Assembly: GCA_035297145.1 (NCBI GenBank)
Contig: DATGZN010000026.1
Span: forward strand, 62,001-126,000
Direction: 5' to 3'
Source: QHXW01 sp035297145
GTDB lineage: Bacteria; Acidobacteriota; Terriglobia; Bryobacterales; Bryobacteraceae
Length of the DNA stretch: 64,000 nt
Both the position numbers and the translations under genes were made by a program. Every line of letters starts with the position of its first letter. The stretch's first letter is position 1. Below, piece by piece: positions 51,361-59,281 of this stretch. The notes under the pieces were generated by a model, which saw only the letters and a list, made by a program, of their open reading frames with translations, made no database searches and was not told the DNA's origin.

Positions 51361-52101
51361 TTGCGCTATCTCATTCTCAGCGATCTCCACGGCAATCTCG
51401 AAGCGCTCACCGCCGTTCTGGAATCTGCCGTGGGCGATTACGATCGCGTCCTTTGCCTCGGCGACCTGGTCGGTTATGGCGCCGACCCCAACGCTGTAAC
51501 GGATTGGGTCCGAGCGAACGCCGCCGTGGTTGTGCGCGGCAATCATGATCGCGCTTGCGCCGGGTTAGAGGACCTTGCCTGGTTCAATCCGGTGGCGCGC
51601 ACCGCCGCCGAATGGACCCACACGCAGCTCACGCCCGAAAATCGCACTTACATAGCTGACCTACCCAAAGGCCCCATCGCCGTCGATGGTTTCCAGGTGA
51701 TGCACGGCTCGCTGCTCGACGAGGACGAGTACATGGTGCAACCCGCCGACGCCGGCCAGGCCTTTCCCTATCTGGAAACCTCGCTCGCCTTCTTCGGCCA
51801 CACCCATCTGCAAGGCGGCTTCGAATGGGCGCGCAGCCGTGTCCGCGTGATCGGACGCCCCGCGCCTGGGCAGAAGGAGACGTTCCTCGAACTCGAGCCC
51901 GACAACGCGTATCTCATTAATCCGGGCTCCGTCGGCCAGCCGCGCGACGGCGACCCGCGCACCGCCTACGTCCTTTACAATCCCGACGACAAATTCCTCA
52001 TCTACCGGCGCGTCCCCTACGACATCACCACCGCGCAAGAGAAGATTTACAACGCGGAATTGCCCGACATACTGGCGCACCGGCTCGGCGTGGGACGCTG
52101 A
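51361..52101 (+). CDS. Metallophosphoesterase (YfcE/MPP superfamily)
   Basis: Soluble enzyme of 246 residues with ILSDLHGNLEAL, CLGDLVGYGADP, VRGNHDRACAG, MHGSLLDED and FFGHTHLQGGF. The motif set fits small protein- or nucleotide-phosphoesterases. Start is TTG at 51361, 8 bp after the stop of the membrane-bound paralog, so they are co-transcribed. Substrate unknown. Confidence 0.9.
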   Translation: MRYLILSDLHGNLEALTAVLESAVGDYDRVLCLGDLVGYGADPNAVTDWVRANAAVVVRGNHDRACAGLEDLAWFNPVARTAAEWTHTQLTPENRTYIADLPKGPIAVDGFQVMHGSLLDEDEYMVQPADAGQAFPYLETSLAFFGHTHLQGGFEWARSRVRVIGRPAPGQKETFLELEPDNAYLINPGSVGQPRDGDPRTAYVLYNPDDKFLIYRRVPYDITTAQEKIYNAELPDILAHRLGVGR

Positions 52102-52114
52102 ACGCGCTGCATCG

Positions 52115-52495
52115 CTAATTCTTGTCCGCGGGAGCCTGCGCCGGAGCCTCTGTCACGGAAGCCTTCCTGTCTCTGCTCTCCAGTTCGGCGTCCGTCTCAC
52201 ATCCAGCCGGCTTACGAAGCTGGCCGCTCTTTGCCAGTTGGTCGAGACGAACCGACAACATCTCCCAGCGGTAGCGCCATACCCTTCGCACGCACATTTC
52301 CAACTCACCGCAGCGGGAGTGCTTGGCAAACAGCGCGCTATCGTGATTGGCGCCGGCAGGCCACAATTGGCCTAAAGTGTCGGCGCTGCATTTCGGCTTC
52401 TCCACCTCTTGCGCAAGCGCGACCGGCACAATCAGTAAGAGGAAACAATACAGCACCGCGCTCTGTGCCCGCCCATGACTCGCCCTATAGAACAT
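52115..52495 (-). CDS. Secreted hypothetical protein with paired cysteines
   Basis: About 126 residues from ATG 52495. A signal peptide (MFYRASHGRAQSAVLYCFLL then LIVPVALAQ) precedes a small domain with four cysteines (KPKCSADTL, SRCGELEMCVRR, AGCETDAE) that could form disulfides. The longer frame to 52621 would bury the signal peptide, so it is not used. Not recognised; it lies opposite to and upstream of higBA. Confidence 0.68.
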   Translation of the reverse strand: MFYRASHGRAQSAVLYCFLLLIVPVALAQEVEKPKCSADTLGQLWPAGANHDSALFAKHSRCGELEMCVRRVWRYRWEMLSVRLDQLAKSGQLRKPAGCETDAELESRDRKASVTEAPAQAPADKN

Positions 52496-52653
52496 GTCTG
52501 GTCTCACGTGACTATAGCCGGGACCGTCCCAGGATACAAGGAAATACGGCACTAAGGCCCGCTCCATGAGTACCAGCACCGCTTCATCGACCTTTCGCGC
52601 AGGCATGGCCTTGTGCGTCACACGTATAACGTACTCCGTAGTATGATAGTCGT

Positions 52654-52932
52654 TTGATCCGCTCTTTTCGTGATAAAGACACGGAGTCCGTATTCCATCA
52701 GGAGCGCGTCAAGAGATTCCAGCAGATTGCGACTGTGGCGTTGCGAAGGCTGGTTCAGATCGATAGCGCGGATGAGCTTCGAGACTTGGCGTCACCGCCG
52801 GCCAACAGGCTGGAGGCGCTGAGAGGCGATCGTGCAGGACAATACAGCATCCGCGTGAACGATCAGTATCGCATCTGCTTCCGCTGGAATAGCGGGCACG
52901 CTTTCGACGTGGAGATTACCGATTATCACTGA
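52654..52932 (+). CDS. higB: HigB-type toxin (RelE/ParE superfamily)
   Basis: Ribosome-dependent mRNA endonuclease toxin of 92 residues. MIRSFRDKDTESVFHQE at the N-terminus, PPANRLEALRGDRAGQYSIR, then VNDQYRICFRWNSGHAF show the RelE fold with HigB-type basic residues. Start is TTG at 52654. The toxin precedes the antitoxin, the inverted gene order usual for higBA. Confidence 0.92.
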   Translation: MIRSFRDKDTESVFHQERVKRFQQIATVALRRLVQIDSADELRDLASPPANRLEALRGDRAGQYSIRVNDQYRICFRWNSGHAFDVEITDYH

Positions 52933-52944
52933 GGATAAAGTGGA

Positions 52945-53256
52945 ATGAAACGCAAACACCCCGATCGCATCCCGTTTCCCCACCCCGGCGAAACCATTCG
53001 CGAGGACTACCTGAAGCCGCTGAAGATGAGCGTCAACAAGCTGGCGCTAGAACTGCGCGTGCCTGCCACCCGCATGACCGAGATCGTTAACGGCCGCCGC
53101 GGCATCACCGCTGACACCGCGTTGCGCCTGGCGCGTTACTTCAACACAACTCCCAAGTTCTGGCTGAACCTCCAGGCCTCGTACGATCTGGCCAAAGCAG
53201 CCGAAACGAAGCTCGCCGAAATCGAACGCACCGTCCAACCGCGCGAAGCCGCGTGA
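52945..53256 (+). CDS. higA: HigA-type antitoxin
   Basis: XRE-type helix-turn-helix protein of 103 residues: HPGETIREDYLKPLKMSVNK, then RVPATRMTEIVNGRRGITAD and ALRLARYFNTTPKFWLNLQA. This is the HigA/VapI arrangement. It starts 12 bp after higB and should repress the pair's promoter and bind the toxin. Confidence 0.95.
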   Translation: MKRKHPDRIPFPHPGETIREDYLKPLKMSVNKLALELRVPATRMTEIVNGRRGITADTALRLARYFNTTPKFWLNLQASYDLAKAAETKLAEIERTVQPREAA

Positions 53257-53274
53257 ATAGGAAGCGCAGGTTGC

Positions 53275-54057
53275 CTAAGGACTTGTAATGGGAGCTCTCT
53301 CAGCCGCAGACTTGATATATTCAACAAAGTCCAGCCCTTTCCTGAGCAGGGCGTATGGCGTGGGATCGTCTGAAATCAAGTTGACGTTGCGCTCTGTGCG
53401 GCTCACAAGGCCAAAGCTCTCCAGTTTGGCGCAGATGCTGTCTACTTCGCCCTGAATGAAGCCATCTTGCCGCAGCGAGCCAACAATGTCGCGCATGGAA
53501 TTGTGTGCAGTGAAGTGCTTGACGCGCCCGAGGTCTTGGCTCAACAGCGGGCCTTGAACGCGAACAATTTCGCGCAAGACTCGTACGTCCCTTGCATCAA
53601 GATTCGTGGCAATCCGAAGCATTTCCTCTACATAGCCGCCCTTATCACGATGGCCGACTTCTGCTGCATGTACCAATATCCTGGCCAATTGGGCGATCCG
53701 ATCCTTAGTGCGTAGGTTCTCTGCCCTCACCATGGAATCGAGGATCAAACCCGGCATTTCCTCTTCAATGAAGTGACGATGCTCATCGCTGGCTTCCTTC
53801 AGCCGATCTATCTGACCACCCCTGACCTTTAGTTCCTCGGCAATAACATCGACCAACTCGGAAATGTTCTGACTGGACCGCTGAGCCAGCCATTCGACGA
53901 CAGCAGTTACGCCACCTATTGGAAGCGTGGTCCCTGGCGGGGCGAATAGCTTGATGATGTTGAGAAAGTGTTTCGCGTAACGCTGCACTGGCGATCGCTG
54001 GCGATCGTCGCTCGAACTCAACGCCTGTAAAGCTGAAATAGGATCGTCAGATGGCAT
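53275..54057 (-). CDS. Hypothetical helical protein
   Basis: Protein of 260 residues, start ATG 54057. It is mostly alpha-helical with a Gly/Pro-rich hydrophobic stretch (LFAPPGTTLPIGGVTAVVEW) near residue 50, a coiled-coil-like middle (VIAEELKVRGGQIDRLKEAS) and a C-terminal winged-helix-like part (SICAKLESFGLVSRTERNVN). It overlaps the CWC gene by 11 bp. Family not recognised. The winged-helix impression suggests a regulator or a phage-abortive type protein, but that is a guess. Confidence 0.6.
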   Translation of the reverse strand: MPSDDPISALQALSSSDDRQRSPVQRYAKHFLNIIKLFAPPGTTLPIGGVTAVVEWLAQRSSQNISELVDVIAEELKVRGGQIDRLKEASDEHRHFIEEEMPGLILDSMVRAENLRTKDRIAQLARILVHAAEVGHRDKGGYVEEMLRIATNLDARDVRVLREIVRVQGPLLSQDLGRVKHFTAHNSMRDIVGSLRQDGFIQGEVDSICAKLESFGLVSRTERNVNLISDDPTPYALLRKGLDFVEYIKSAAERAPITSP

Positions 54058-54253
54058 TGTCGCCTCGCGCAAGAGGCTTCACTCCACACTTCTCACACAC
54101 GCACACCTTCCCCTTCGCCTCCTCCGGCACCCGCGCCAGCACTTCCGGCGCAATCTTCGCTTCGAAGCACCAGCATTCGCTCTTGCCTGCGGCCAACCCA
54201 CACTCGTTCGGCCCACCGCACAGCGGGCATTGGTCCTTCCTCAACTCACTCAT
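54047..54253 (-). CDS. Cysteine-rich CWC-family protein
   Basis: Protein of 68 residues with eight cysteines: DQCPLCGGPNECGLAAG, SECWCFEAKI and KVCVCEKCGVKPLA. This is the CWC pattern of small zinc-binding proteins. The ATG overlaps the uvrC stop (ATGA) and the 3' end overlaps the next gene, so three genes appear translationally coupled. Confidence 0.82.
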   Translation of the reverse strand: MSELRKDQCPLCGGPNECGLAAGKSECWCFEAKIAPEVLARVPEEAKGKVCVCEKCGVKPLARGDNAI

Positions 54254-56073
54254 ACGTTTTCCGGATGCTCCACCGGCGTGTAAAACTCCGCCACGCGCCG
54301 CGCCGCCGCCCGCCCCACAATCTGTGCCAGCTCGTCTTCAGACGCCCCACGCACCAGCTCCGAGCTGCCGAAATTCCGCAACAGCTTCTGCACCGTCTTC
54401 TCTCCCACTCCCGGAATCTGGTCCAGTTCCGAAGTCAGCCGCGCTGCGTTCCGCCGCGTCCGATGGAAGGTCACGGCAAAGCGGTGCGCTTCGTCGCGGA
54501 TCGATTGGATCAAATGCAGAATCGGCGAAAACCGGTCCAGGACGACCGGCTCATTCTCCTGCCCGTAAACATAGATGATCTCCTCGCGCTTGGCAATCGA
54601 AGCCAGCGGCTGGTTGATGATGCCGATCGCCTCCAGCGCATCCGCCGCCGAATGCAGTTGCCCGAGGCCGCCGTCGATCAGCACCAGGCCCGGCATCGGC
54701 TGGTTCTCCTGTTGCAGCCGCGAATACCGCCGCGTCACCACCTCTCGCATGCTCGCAAAATCGTCGTTGCCCACCACATCGCGGATGATGAACTTTCGGT
54801 AGTCCGACTTCTTCATCCGCCCCTCTTCCCACACCACCATGCTGGCCACTTTGTCGGTTCCCTGGATATGAGAAATATCGAAGCACTCGATCCGCTTGGG
54901 CGCGTCCGGAAGGCCGAGCGCGTCCTGCAACGCTTCCTGAATGGCTCGCGAAGATGGTTTCATCACCCGGAACCGCTGGTCGAAACTGTGCTTCGCGTTG
55001 GTCTCGACCAGATTTAAAAGCGCCTTCTTCTGCCCTCGCTGCGGTGTGTGGATCTCGACCTTCCGCCCGCGTTTCTCCGACAGCAGTTCCTCCAGCGTCT
55101 CGCGATCTTCGAAATCCACAGGTACGTGAATGATCGACGGGATGTGCTGCTGGTCGATGTAAATCTGCTTGATGAGCGCCGAGAAGAATTGCGGCTCGTC
55201 GAACTCGTGCTGGTCCTCCCAGAAGAATTCGCGCCGGTCCACAATCTGCCCGTTGCGCAGATGGAACAGGTTGAGCGCCACCAGCGGCGGCTCGGCATAG
55301 GCAGCGAAAATGTCGATGTCGTCGCCCTTCGCCGCCGCCATCTTCTGCCGCTCGTCCATCTCTTCGACGGTCGAAAGCAGGTCGCGCAGCGCCGCCGCTT
55401 CCTCGAAGCGCATAGCATCCGATGCCTGTTGCATCCGCTCGCGCAGGCCCTTCGCCAAGTCCGCGTGCCGGCCTTCGAGAAACAGTTTCACGTTCCTTAC
55501 CGCGCCGGCGTAGGCGTCATCCGTCGTAAGCCCCTCCACGCAAGGCCCCAGGCAACGGTGGATGTGGTACTGCAAACACGGCTTCGGGTGATAGCGCGTC
55601 AGATCGACCTTGCAGGAAGGCACCAGGAAACTGCGGTGAATGAAGTTCACCAGACGATATGCCAGGTTTGCCGGGAAGTACGGGCCGTAGTATGTCGAAC
55701 CGTCTTTGCGCAGCCGCCGCGTCACGTACACTCGCGGAAACTTTTCGGCGGTCAGCTTGATGTAGGGGTAGGTCTTATCGTCGCGCAGCAGGATATTGAA
55801 CCGCGGCTTCCACTGCTTGATGAGGTTGTTCTCGAGCGCCAGCGCTTCCTTGTTGTTATCGACCAGGATGTAGTCGATGTCGCGGGCTTCCGAAATCAAC
55901 GTCCCCGTTTTCGTGTCCGCTAAACGATCGTCGGAAAAGTAGCTGCGGACCCGCAGCCGCAAGCTCTTGGCTTTCCCGACATAAATCACGCGTCCGGCTG
56001 CATCTTTGTATAGATACACCCCCGGCTCCAGGGGCAACTGCGCAGCTTTCTCTCGGAGTTCTACCGCGGGCAA
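54250..56073 (-). CDS. uvrC: Excinuclease ABC subunit UvrC
   Basis: Dual-incision nuclease of nucleotide excision repair, 607 residues. The GIY-YIG domain holds PGVYLYKDAAGRVIYVGKAK, a UVR domain lies near 200-235 (MQQASDAMRFEEAAALRDLL), the RNase H-like endonuclease has ECFDISHIQGTDKVASMVVW and LVLIDGGLGQLHSA, and the tail ends in two helix-hairpin-helix motifs (DQIPGVGEKTVQKLLRNFG). Its length and domain order match the family. Starts ATG 56073, divergent from a TPR gene 12 bp away. Confidence 0.97.
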   Translation of the reverse strand: MPAVELREKAAQLPLEPGVYLYKDAAGRVIYVGKAKSLRLRVRSYFSDDRLADTKTGTLISEARDIDYILVDNNKEALALENNLIKQWKPRFNILLRDDKTYPYIKLTAEKFPRVYVTRRLRKDGSTYYGPYFPANLAYRLVNFIHRSFLVPSCKVDLTRYHPKPCLQYHIHRCLGPCVEGLTTDDAYAGAVRNVKLFLEGRHADLAKGLRERMQQASDAMRFEEAAALRDLLSTVEEMDERQKMAAAKGDDIDIFAAYAEPPLVALNLFHLRNGQIVDRREFFWEDQHEFDEPQFFSALIKQIYIDQQHIPSIIHVPVDFEDRETLEELLSEKRGRKVEIHTPQRGQKKALLNLVETNAKHSFDQRFRVMKPSSRAIQEALQDALGLPDAPKRIECFDISHIQGTDKVASMVVWEEGRMKKSDYRKFIIRDVVGNDDFASMREVVTRRYSRLQQENQPMPGLVLIDGGLGQLHSAADALEAIGIINQPLASIAKREEIIYVYGQENEPVVLDRFSPILHLIQSIRDEAHRFAVTFHRTRRNAARLTSELDQIPGVGEKTVQKLLRNFGSSELVRGASEDELAQIVGRAAARRVAEFYTPVEHPENV

Positions 56074-56085
56074 TATAATTTAATT

Positions 56086-56517
56086 ATGTCACGCTGGCTG
56101 GGAGCGGCCTTTCTCTTCCTGGTGAGCGGCGCTGCGGCGCTGCCAGGTCAGGAGAAGAAGCCGCCACAGACGAAACCTGCCGAACAGCAGGAACAGGCGC
56201 CGCCCGAGGAAGATGAGGCTGAGAAGCCCAAAGAGTATTCCTTCAATCCCCTTCAGGCCGAGAAAGAGGTGCGCGTCGGCACTTACTATTTCCATAAGGG
56301 GAGCTACAACGCGGCAGCGGGGCGTTTCCGGGAAGCCACCAAATGGAACCCGGCTTTGGCGGAGGCGTACGTCCTGTTAGGCGAGGCGGAAGAGAAGCGA
56401 AGATCCTGGAAAGCTGCCGAGGTGGCCTACGAGAAGTTTCTGGAATTGGCGGCCGATGACAAGCGGGCACCCGAAGTCCGCAAGAAAGTCGAAAAGCTGG
56501 CCAAAGGCAAACACTAG
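56086..56517 (+). CDS. Secreted TPR-containing protein
   Basis: Protein of 143 residues with a signal peptide (MSRWLGAAFLFLVSGAAALP), a Gln/Pro/Glu-rich linker and two to three tetratricopeptide-like helices (YYFHKGSYNAAAGRFREATK, NPALAEAYVLLGEAEEKR). It probably binds another protein in the periplasm. Its stop overlaps the convergent TIR gene by 4 bp. Confidence 0.8.
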   Translation: MSRWLGAAFLFLVSGAAALPGQEKKPPQTKPAEQQEQAPPEEDEAEKPKEYSFNPLQAEKEVRVGTYYFHKGSYNAAAGRFREATKWNPALAEAYVLLGEAEEKRRSWKAAEVAYEKFLELAADDKRAPEVRKKVEKLAKGKH

Positions 56518-57176
56518 GCCGGAATCGGCTGCCTGCGAAGCTGGCGGGTCAGAATGGTGACGATCCGCCGGAACCCCCGTTCCCAGTCCGGAAACAGATC
56601 GATGTACTGAATTTCACGCCGGATGCTGGCCGGCACCGCGCAGGCATCCAACCGCACCGGGATCAGGAAAACATCGTCCAACGGGACGCGGCGGGCGCAA
56701 TCCAGCGCATATCGGATCTCGGCTTGGAATCCACCCTTTTTTGAGACCGAGTTCCGGGAAAAGCATGCGATCACGAAATCCGTCGCCTCCAAAGCATCCT
56801 CGATGGAGCGCGGCCAGTTCTGCCCCGGCAGCAACTTGCGGCGGTCAAACCAAGGGTCGAAACCTCGTTCCGCGAGGGCATCGCACAAACGTTCCACTTG
56901 CGGCGTATCCTCTTGGACATACGCGAGGAAGACGGCAGGAACTGAACGCCGTACGAAGCGGTAGCCGTGCTTGCCGTCGGGATGAAACGCGCCCAGGCCA
57001 TCGATGATCACGCTCTTGCCCTCTTCCAGGCAGTCGCGCACGATTCGCGCCACCTGCCTGGCCGAGGAACAATTACCGTTTGCCGCGACGACCAGGCGCT
57101 TTCCCCCCTTTTTGATCGAATTCGAACCCCCAACTGGCGCCGGGAGTGAACTTTCCCAGCCCAGGGAGTTGGGCAC
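56514..57176 (-). CDS. TIR-domain protein with HU-like N-terminus
   Basis: The C-terminal ~140 residues form a TIR domain: PAVFLAYVQEDTPQVERLCD, GFDPWFDRRKLLPGQNWPRS, DFVIACFSRNSVSKKGGFQA then EIRYALDCA, and a final FPDWERGFRRIV. The Glu after QA fits the catalytic glutamate of NAD-cleaving TIRs. The N-terminal part (SSARQVARIVRDCLEEGKSV then IIDGLGAFHPDGKHGYRFV) resembles the HU arm-region fold, so the protein may bind DNA. The open frame starts ATG 57176 inside the HU gene; the real start may be the GTG in RQVARIV. It overlaps the HU gene by about 100 bp. Confidence 0.85.
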   Translation of the reverse strand: MPNSLGWESSLPAPVGGSNSIKKGGKRLVVAANGNCSSARQVARIVRDCLEEGKSVIIDGLGAFHPDGKHGYRFVRRSVPAVFLAYVQEDTPQVERLCDALAERGFDPWFDRRKLLPGQNWPRSIEDALEATDFVIACFSRNSVSKKGGFQAEIRYALDCARRVPLDDVFLIPVRLDACAVPASIRREIQYIDLFPDWERGFRRIVTILTRQLRRQPIPA

Positions 57177-57297
57177 TGGCGCCCTTTTTCAGGTTGGCGA
57201 TGATTTGGCTGACCACGTGGTCCAACTGATCGGCTGCTTCGGCCCGCGAAACACCGGCCTGCTTCGCCAGCCGACCGGCCAGTTCTTCCTTTTTCAT
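57073..57297 (-). CDS. HU-family DNA-binding protein (short form)
   Basis: Protein of 74 residues: MKKEELAGRLAKQAGVSRAE, then AADQLDHVVSQIIANLKKGA and SAQLPGLGKFTPGASWGFEF. The first two helices and the short sheet of HU/IHF are present; the DNA-arm is replaced by a basic Gly/Lys/Arg end (KAPGRRGKR). It lies directly upstream of and overlaps the TIR gene, in one transcription unit. Short HU forms next to TIR genes suggest a fused functional module. Confidence 0.85.
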   Translation of the reverse strand: MKKEELAGRLAKQAGVSRAEAADQLDHVVSQIIANLKKGASAQLPGLGKFTPGASWGFEFDQKGGKAPGRRGKR

Positions 57298-57535
57298 GCC
57301 GATGTCATGCTACCAATGCGGATGTGTGTTTCCTCGTACGGATGAGCGCCTTCGACACCACTACAGGACTGAATTTAAGGCGGTTCGCTGGGGTGCACGA
57401 CGCTGGCCCAAAGTCGTGATCTCAGATCGTGCGTTAATGAAGCGATTTTAATAATCGATTAAGCGCGGATTCATGTCGGGATGGATATCATACGCTCAGA
57501 CGAGAATATCGTCACTCCAAAGGAGAACAGCAAAA

Positions 57536-57715
57536 ATGAAGAGACTGATGACCGCCATGCTGGCCCTGTCGTTCCTGACTGGCCTTGCCACCGTGTCTTT
57601 CGCCCGCCCGGACGATGCCAAGACCGAAGACACCTCAAAGGCCAAAGCCAAGAAGGGCAAGAAGGCGAAGAAGGCAAAGAAAGACGACACATCGAAGATG
57701 GACGAAAAGAAGTAG
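57536..57715 (+). CDS. Short Lys-rich exported peptide
   Basis: 59 residues. A signal peptide (MKRLMTAMLALSFLTGLATV-SFA) is followed by a strongly basic low-complexity stretch (KAKAKKGKKAKKAKKDDTSK). AAAGGAGAAC sits 10 bases before the ATG. The product may bind anionic polymers at the cell envelope; family unknown. A strong hairpin follows. Confidence 0.7.
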   Translation: MKRLMTAMLALSFLTGLATVSFARPDDAKTEDTSKAKAKKGKKAKKAKKDDTSKMDEKK

Positions 57716-57745
57716 CTTCTCGGTTTTATGTTCCTTTCCAGGATC

Positions 57746-57778
57746 GCCGCGTAGCTCACCGAGCGTCAGCTACGCGGC
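57746..57778 (+). terminator. Long perfect hairpin after the Lys-rich peptide gene
   Basis: GCCGCGTAGCT (57746-57756) and AGCTACGCGGC (57768-57778) form a perfect 11-bp stem with an 11-base loop. A weak T/C-rich tail follows. It probably acts as a transcription or mRNA-stabilising stem-loop. Confidence 0.55.
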
Positions 57779-57816
57779 AGTCCGGTTTCCTTCCTCAGTA
57801 GATTTTCCTTCCGGAA

Positions 57817-57845
57817 TTGACACCTCTTCCAGCGGCAGTTAATAA
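57817..57845 (+). promoter_or_regulatory. Consensus-like sigma-70 promoter of the rrf2-cysK unit
   Basis: TTGACA at 57817-57822, 17-bp spacer, TAATAA at 57840-57845, then the rrf2 ATG 38 bases on. Confidence 0.72.
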
Positions 57846-57883
57846 TCTCTAGTGGAACATGGGGGATTGCTTCACGCTGATCG

Positions 57884-58309
57884 ATGAATGTTTCTGTCAA
57901 AGGTGAGTACGCGCTGCTCGCGGTTTTTGACCTGGCGTCTCACCCTCCCGGCGAGCCGGTTCGCATCGCGGACATCGCCAAGAGGCAGAAGATCCCGCAG
58001 AAATTTCTGGAACTGATTCTGGCCAGCCTGAAGCAGGGCGGTTTTGTAGAATCGCGGCGAGGCGCGGAAGGTGGATATTTGCTGGCGCGCGGCGCGGACT
58101 CCATCAAAGTCGGCGAGCTGCTGCGTTTCGTGGAGGGGGCGCGCGATGAGAAAACGCGGGTGCGCCGTCAAACGGAAACCCCGTTTTCGGACATGTGGGC
58201 GCGCGTGAATCGCGCCGTATCGGAGATCCTGGACGAGACCTCGTTCGCCGATCTGCAGCGGGCGTGGAAAGACAAGCGCGCCAAATTCGTGCCTAACTGG
58301 GAGATATAA
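57884..58309 (+). CDS. Rrf2-family regulator without cysteines
   Basis: DNA-binding repressor of 141 residues. The winged helix reads VRIADIAKRQKIPQKFLELI then LASLKQGGFVESRRGAEGGY. The three Cys that bind an iron-sulfur cluster in IscR-type members are absent, as in CymR. cysK follows after 5 bp. In Bacillus, CymR works together with CysK to sense cysteine, so a similar role is likely here. Confidence 0.9.
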   Translation: MNVSVKGEYALLAVFDLASHPPGEPVRIADIAKRQKIPQKFLELILASLKQGGFVESRRGAEGGYLLARGADSIKVGELLRFVEGARDEKTRVRRQTETPFSDMWARVNRAVSEILDETSFADLQRAWKDKRAKFVPNWEI

Positions 58310-58314
58310 ACAGC

Positions 58315-59271
58315 TTGATCTACGCAGACAATTCCTTGAGTATCGGCCGAACGCCCCTGGTGCGATTGAACCGCATCACCAAGGGGGCGCCGGCGACGCT
58401 GCTGGCCAAGATCGAAGGCCGCAACCCGGCCTACTCGGTGAAATGCCGCATTGGCGCGTCGATGATTTGGGATGCGGAGGAACGCGGAGTGCTGAAGCCC
58501 GGCAAGGAACTGATTGAGCCGACGAGCGGCAACACGGGCATCGCCCTGGCGTTCGTGGCGGCGGCGCGCGGTTATCCCATCACTCTGACTATGCCCGAAA
58601 CCATGTCTCTCGAGCGGCGGAAGGTGCTGAAGGCGCTGGGCGCCAAGCTGATTCTGACCGACGGCTCGGAAGGCATGACTGCCGCCATCAAGCGCTGCGA
58701 AGACATGGTCGCCACCGATCCCGACCGCTACGTGCTGTTGCAGCAGTTCAAAAATCCCGCGAATCCGGACATCCATTTCAAGACCACCGGTCCGGAGATC
58801 TGGGAGGATACTGGCGGTGCGATCGACGTGCTGGTATCGGGCGTCGGGACGGGCGGCACGATCACCGGCGTTTCGCGGTACATCAAGAAACAGATGGGCA
58901 AGAAGATCATTTCGGTGGGCGTAGAGCCGGCCACGAGTCCCGTGATGACGCAGACTTTGCGGAGCCAAACGCTCAAACCGGGGCCGCACGCGATTCAGGG
59001 AATCGGGGCGGGATTTATTCCCGACACCCTTGATCTCGCGATGGTGGATCGGGTGGAGACGGTCACTAGCGAGGAATCGATTGAGATGGCGCGGCGGCTG
59101 GCGAAGGAAGAAGGCATCCTCTCGGGGATCTCCTGCGGCGCGGCGACGGCGGCGGCGGTGCGACTGGCGCACATGCCGGAGTTCAAAGACAAGACGTTCG
59201 TTGTAATTCTGCCGGATGCGGCAGAGCGCTATCTGACCAGCCCGCTATTCGAGGGATTGTTCGACGAATAG
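58315..59271 (+). CDS. cysK: Cysteine synthase A (O-acetylserine sulfhydrylase)
   Basis: PLP enzyme of 318 residues making L-cysteine from O-acetylserine and sulfide. The PLP lysine lies in NPAYSVKCRIGASM, the substrate loop is EPTSGNTGIAL, and the phosphate-binding loop is GVGTGGTITGVS. The last residues (EGLFDE) are near the usual C-terminus. Start is TTG at 58315, 5 bases after the Rrf2 stop. Co-transcription with the regulator indicates a cysteine-responsive unit. Confidence 0.95.
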   Translation: MIYADNSLSIGRTPLVRLNRITKGAPATLLAKIEGRNPAYSVKCRIGASMIWDAEERGVLKPGKELIEPTSGNTGIALAFVAAARGYPITLTMPETMSLERRKVLKALGAKLILTDGSEGMTAAIKRCEDMVATDPDRYVLLQQFKNPANPDIHFKTTGPEIWEDTGGAIDVLVSGVGTGGTITGVSRYIKKQMGKKIISVGVEPATSPVMTQTLRSQTLKPGPHAIQGIGAGFIPDTLDLAMVDRVETVTSEESIEMARRLAKEEGILSGISCGAATAAAVRLAHMPEFKDKTFVVILPDAAERYLTSPLFEGLFDE

Positions 59272-59281
59272 TTGAGCTTGG

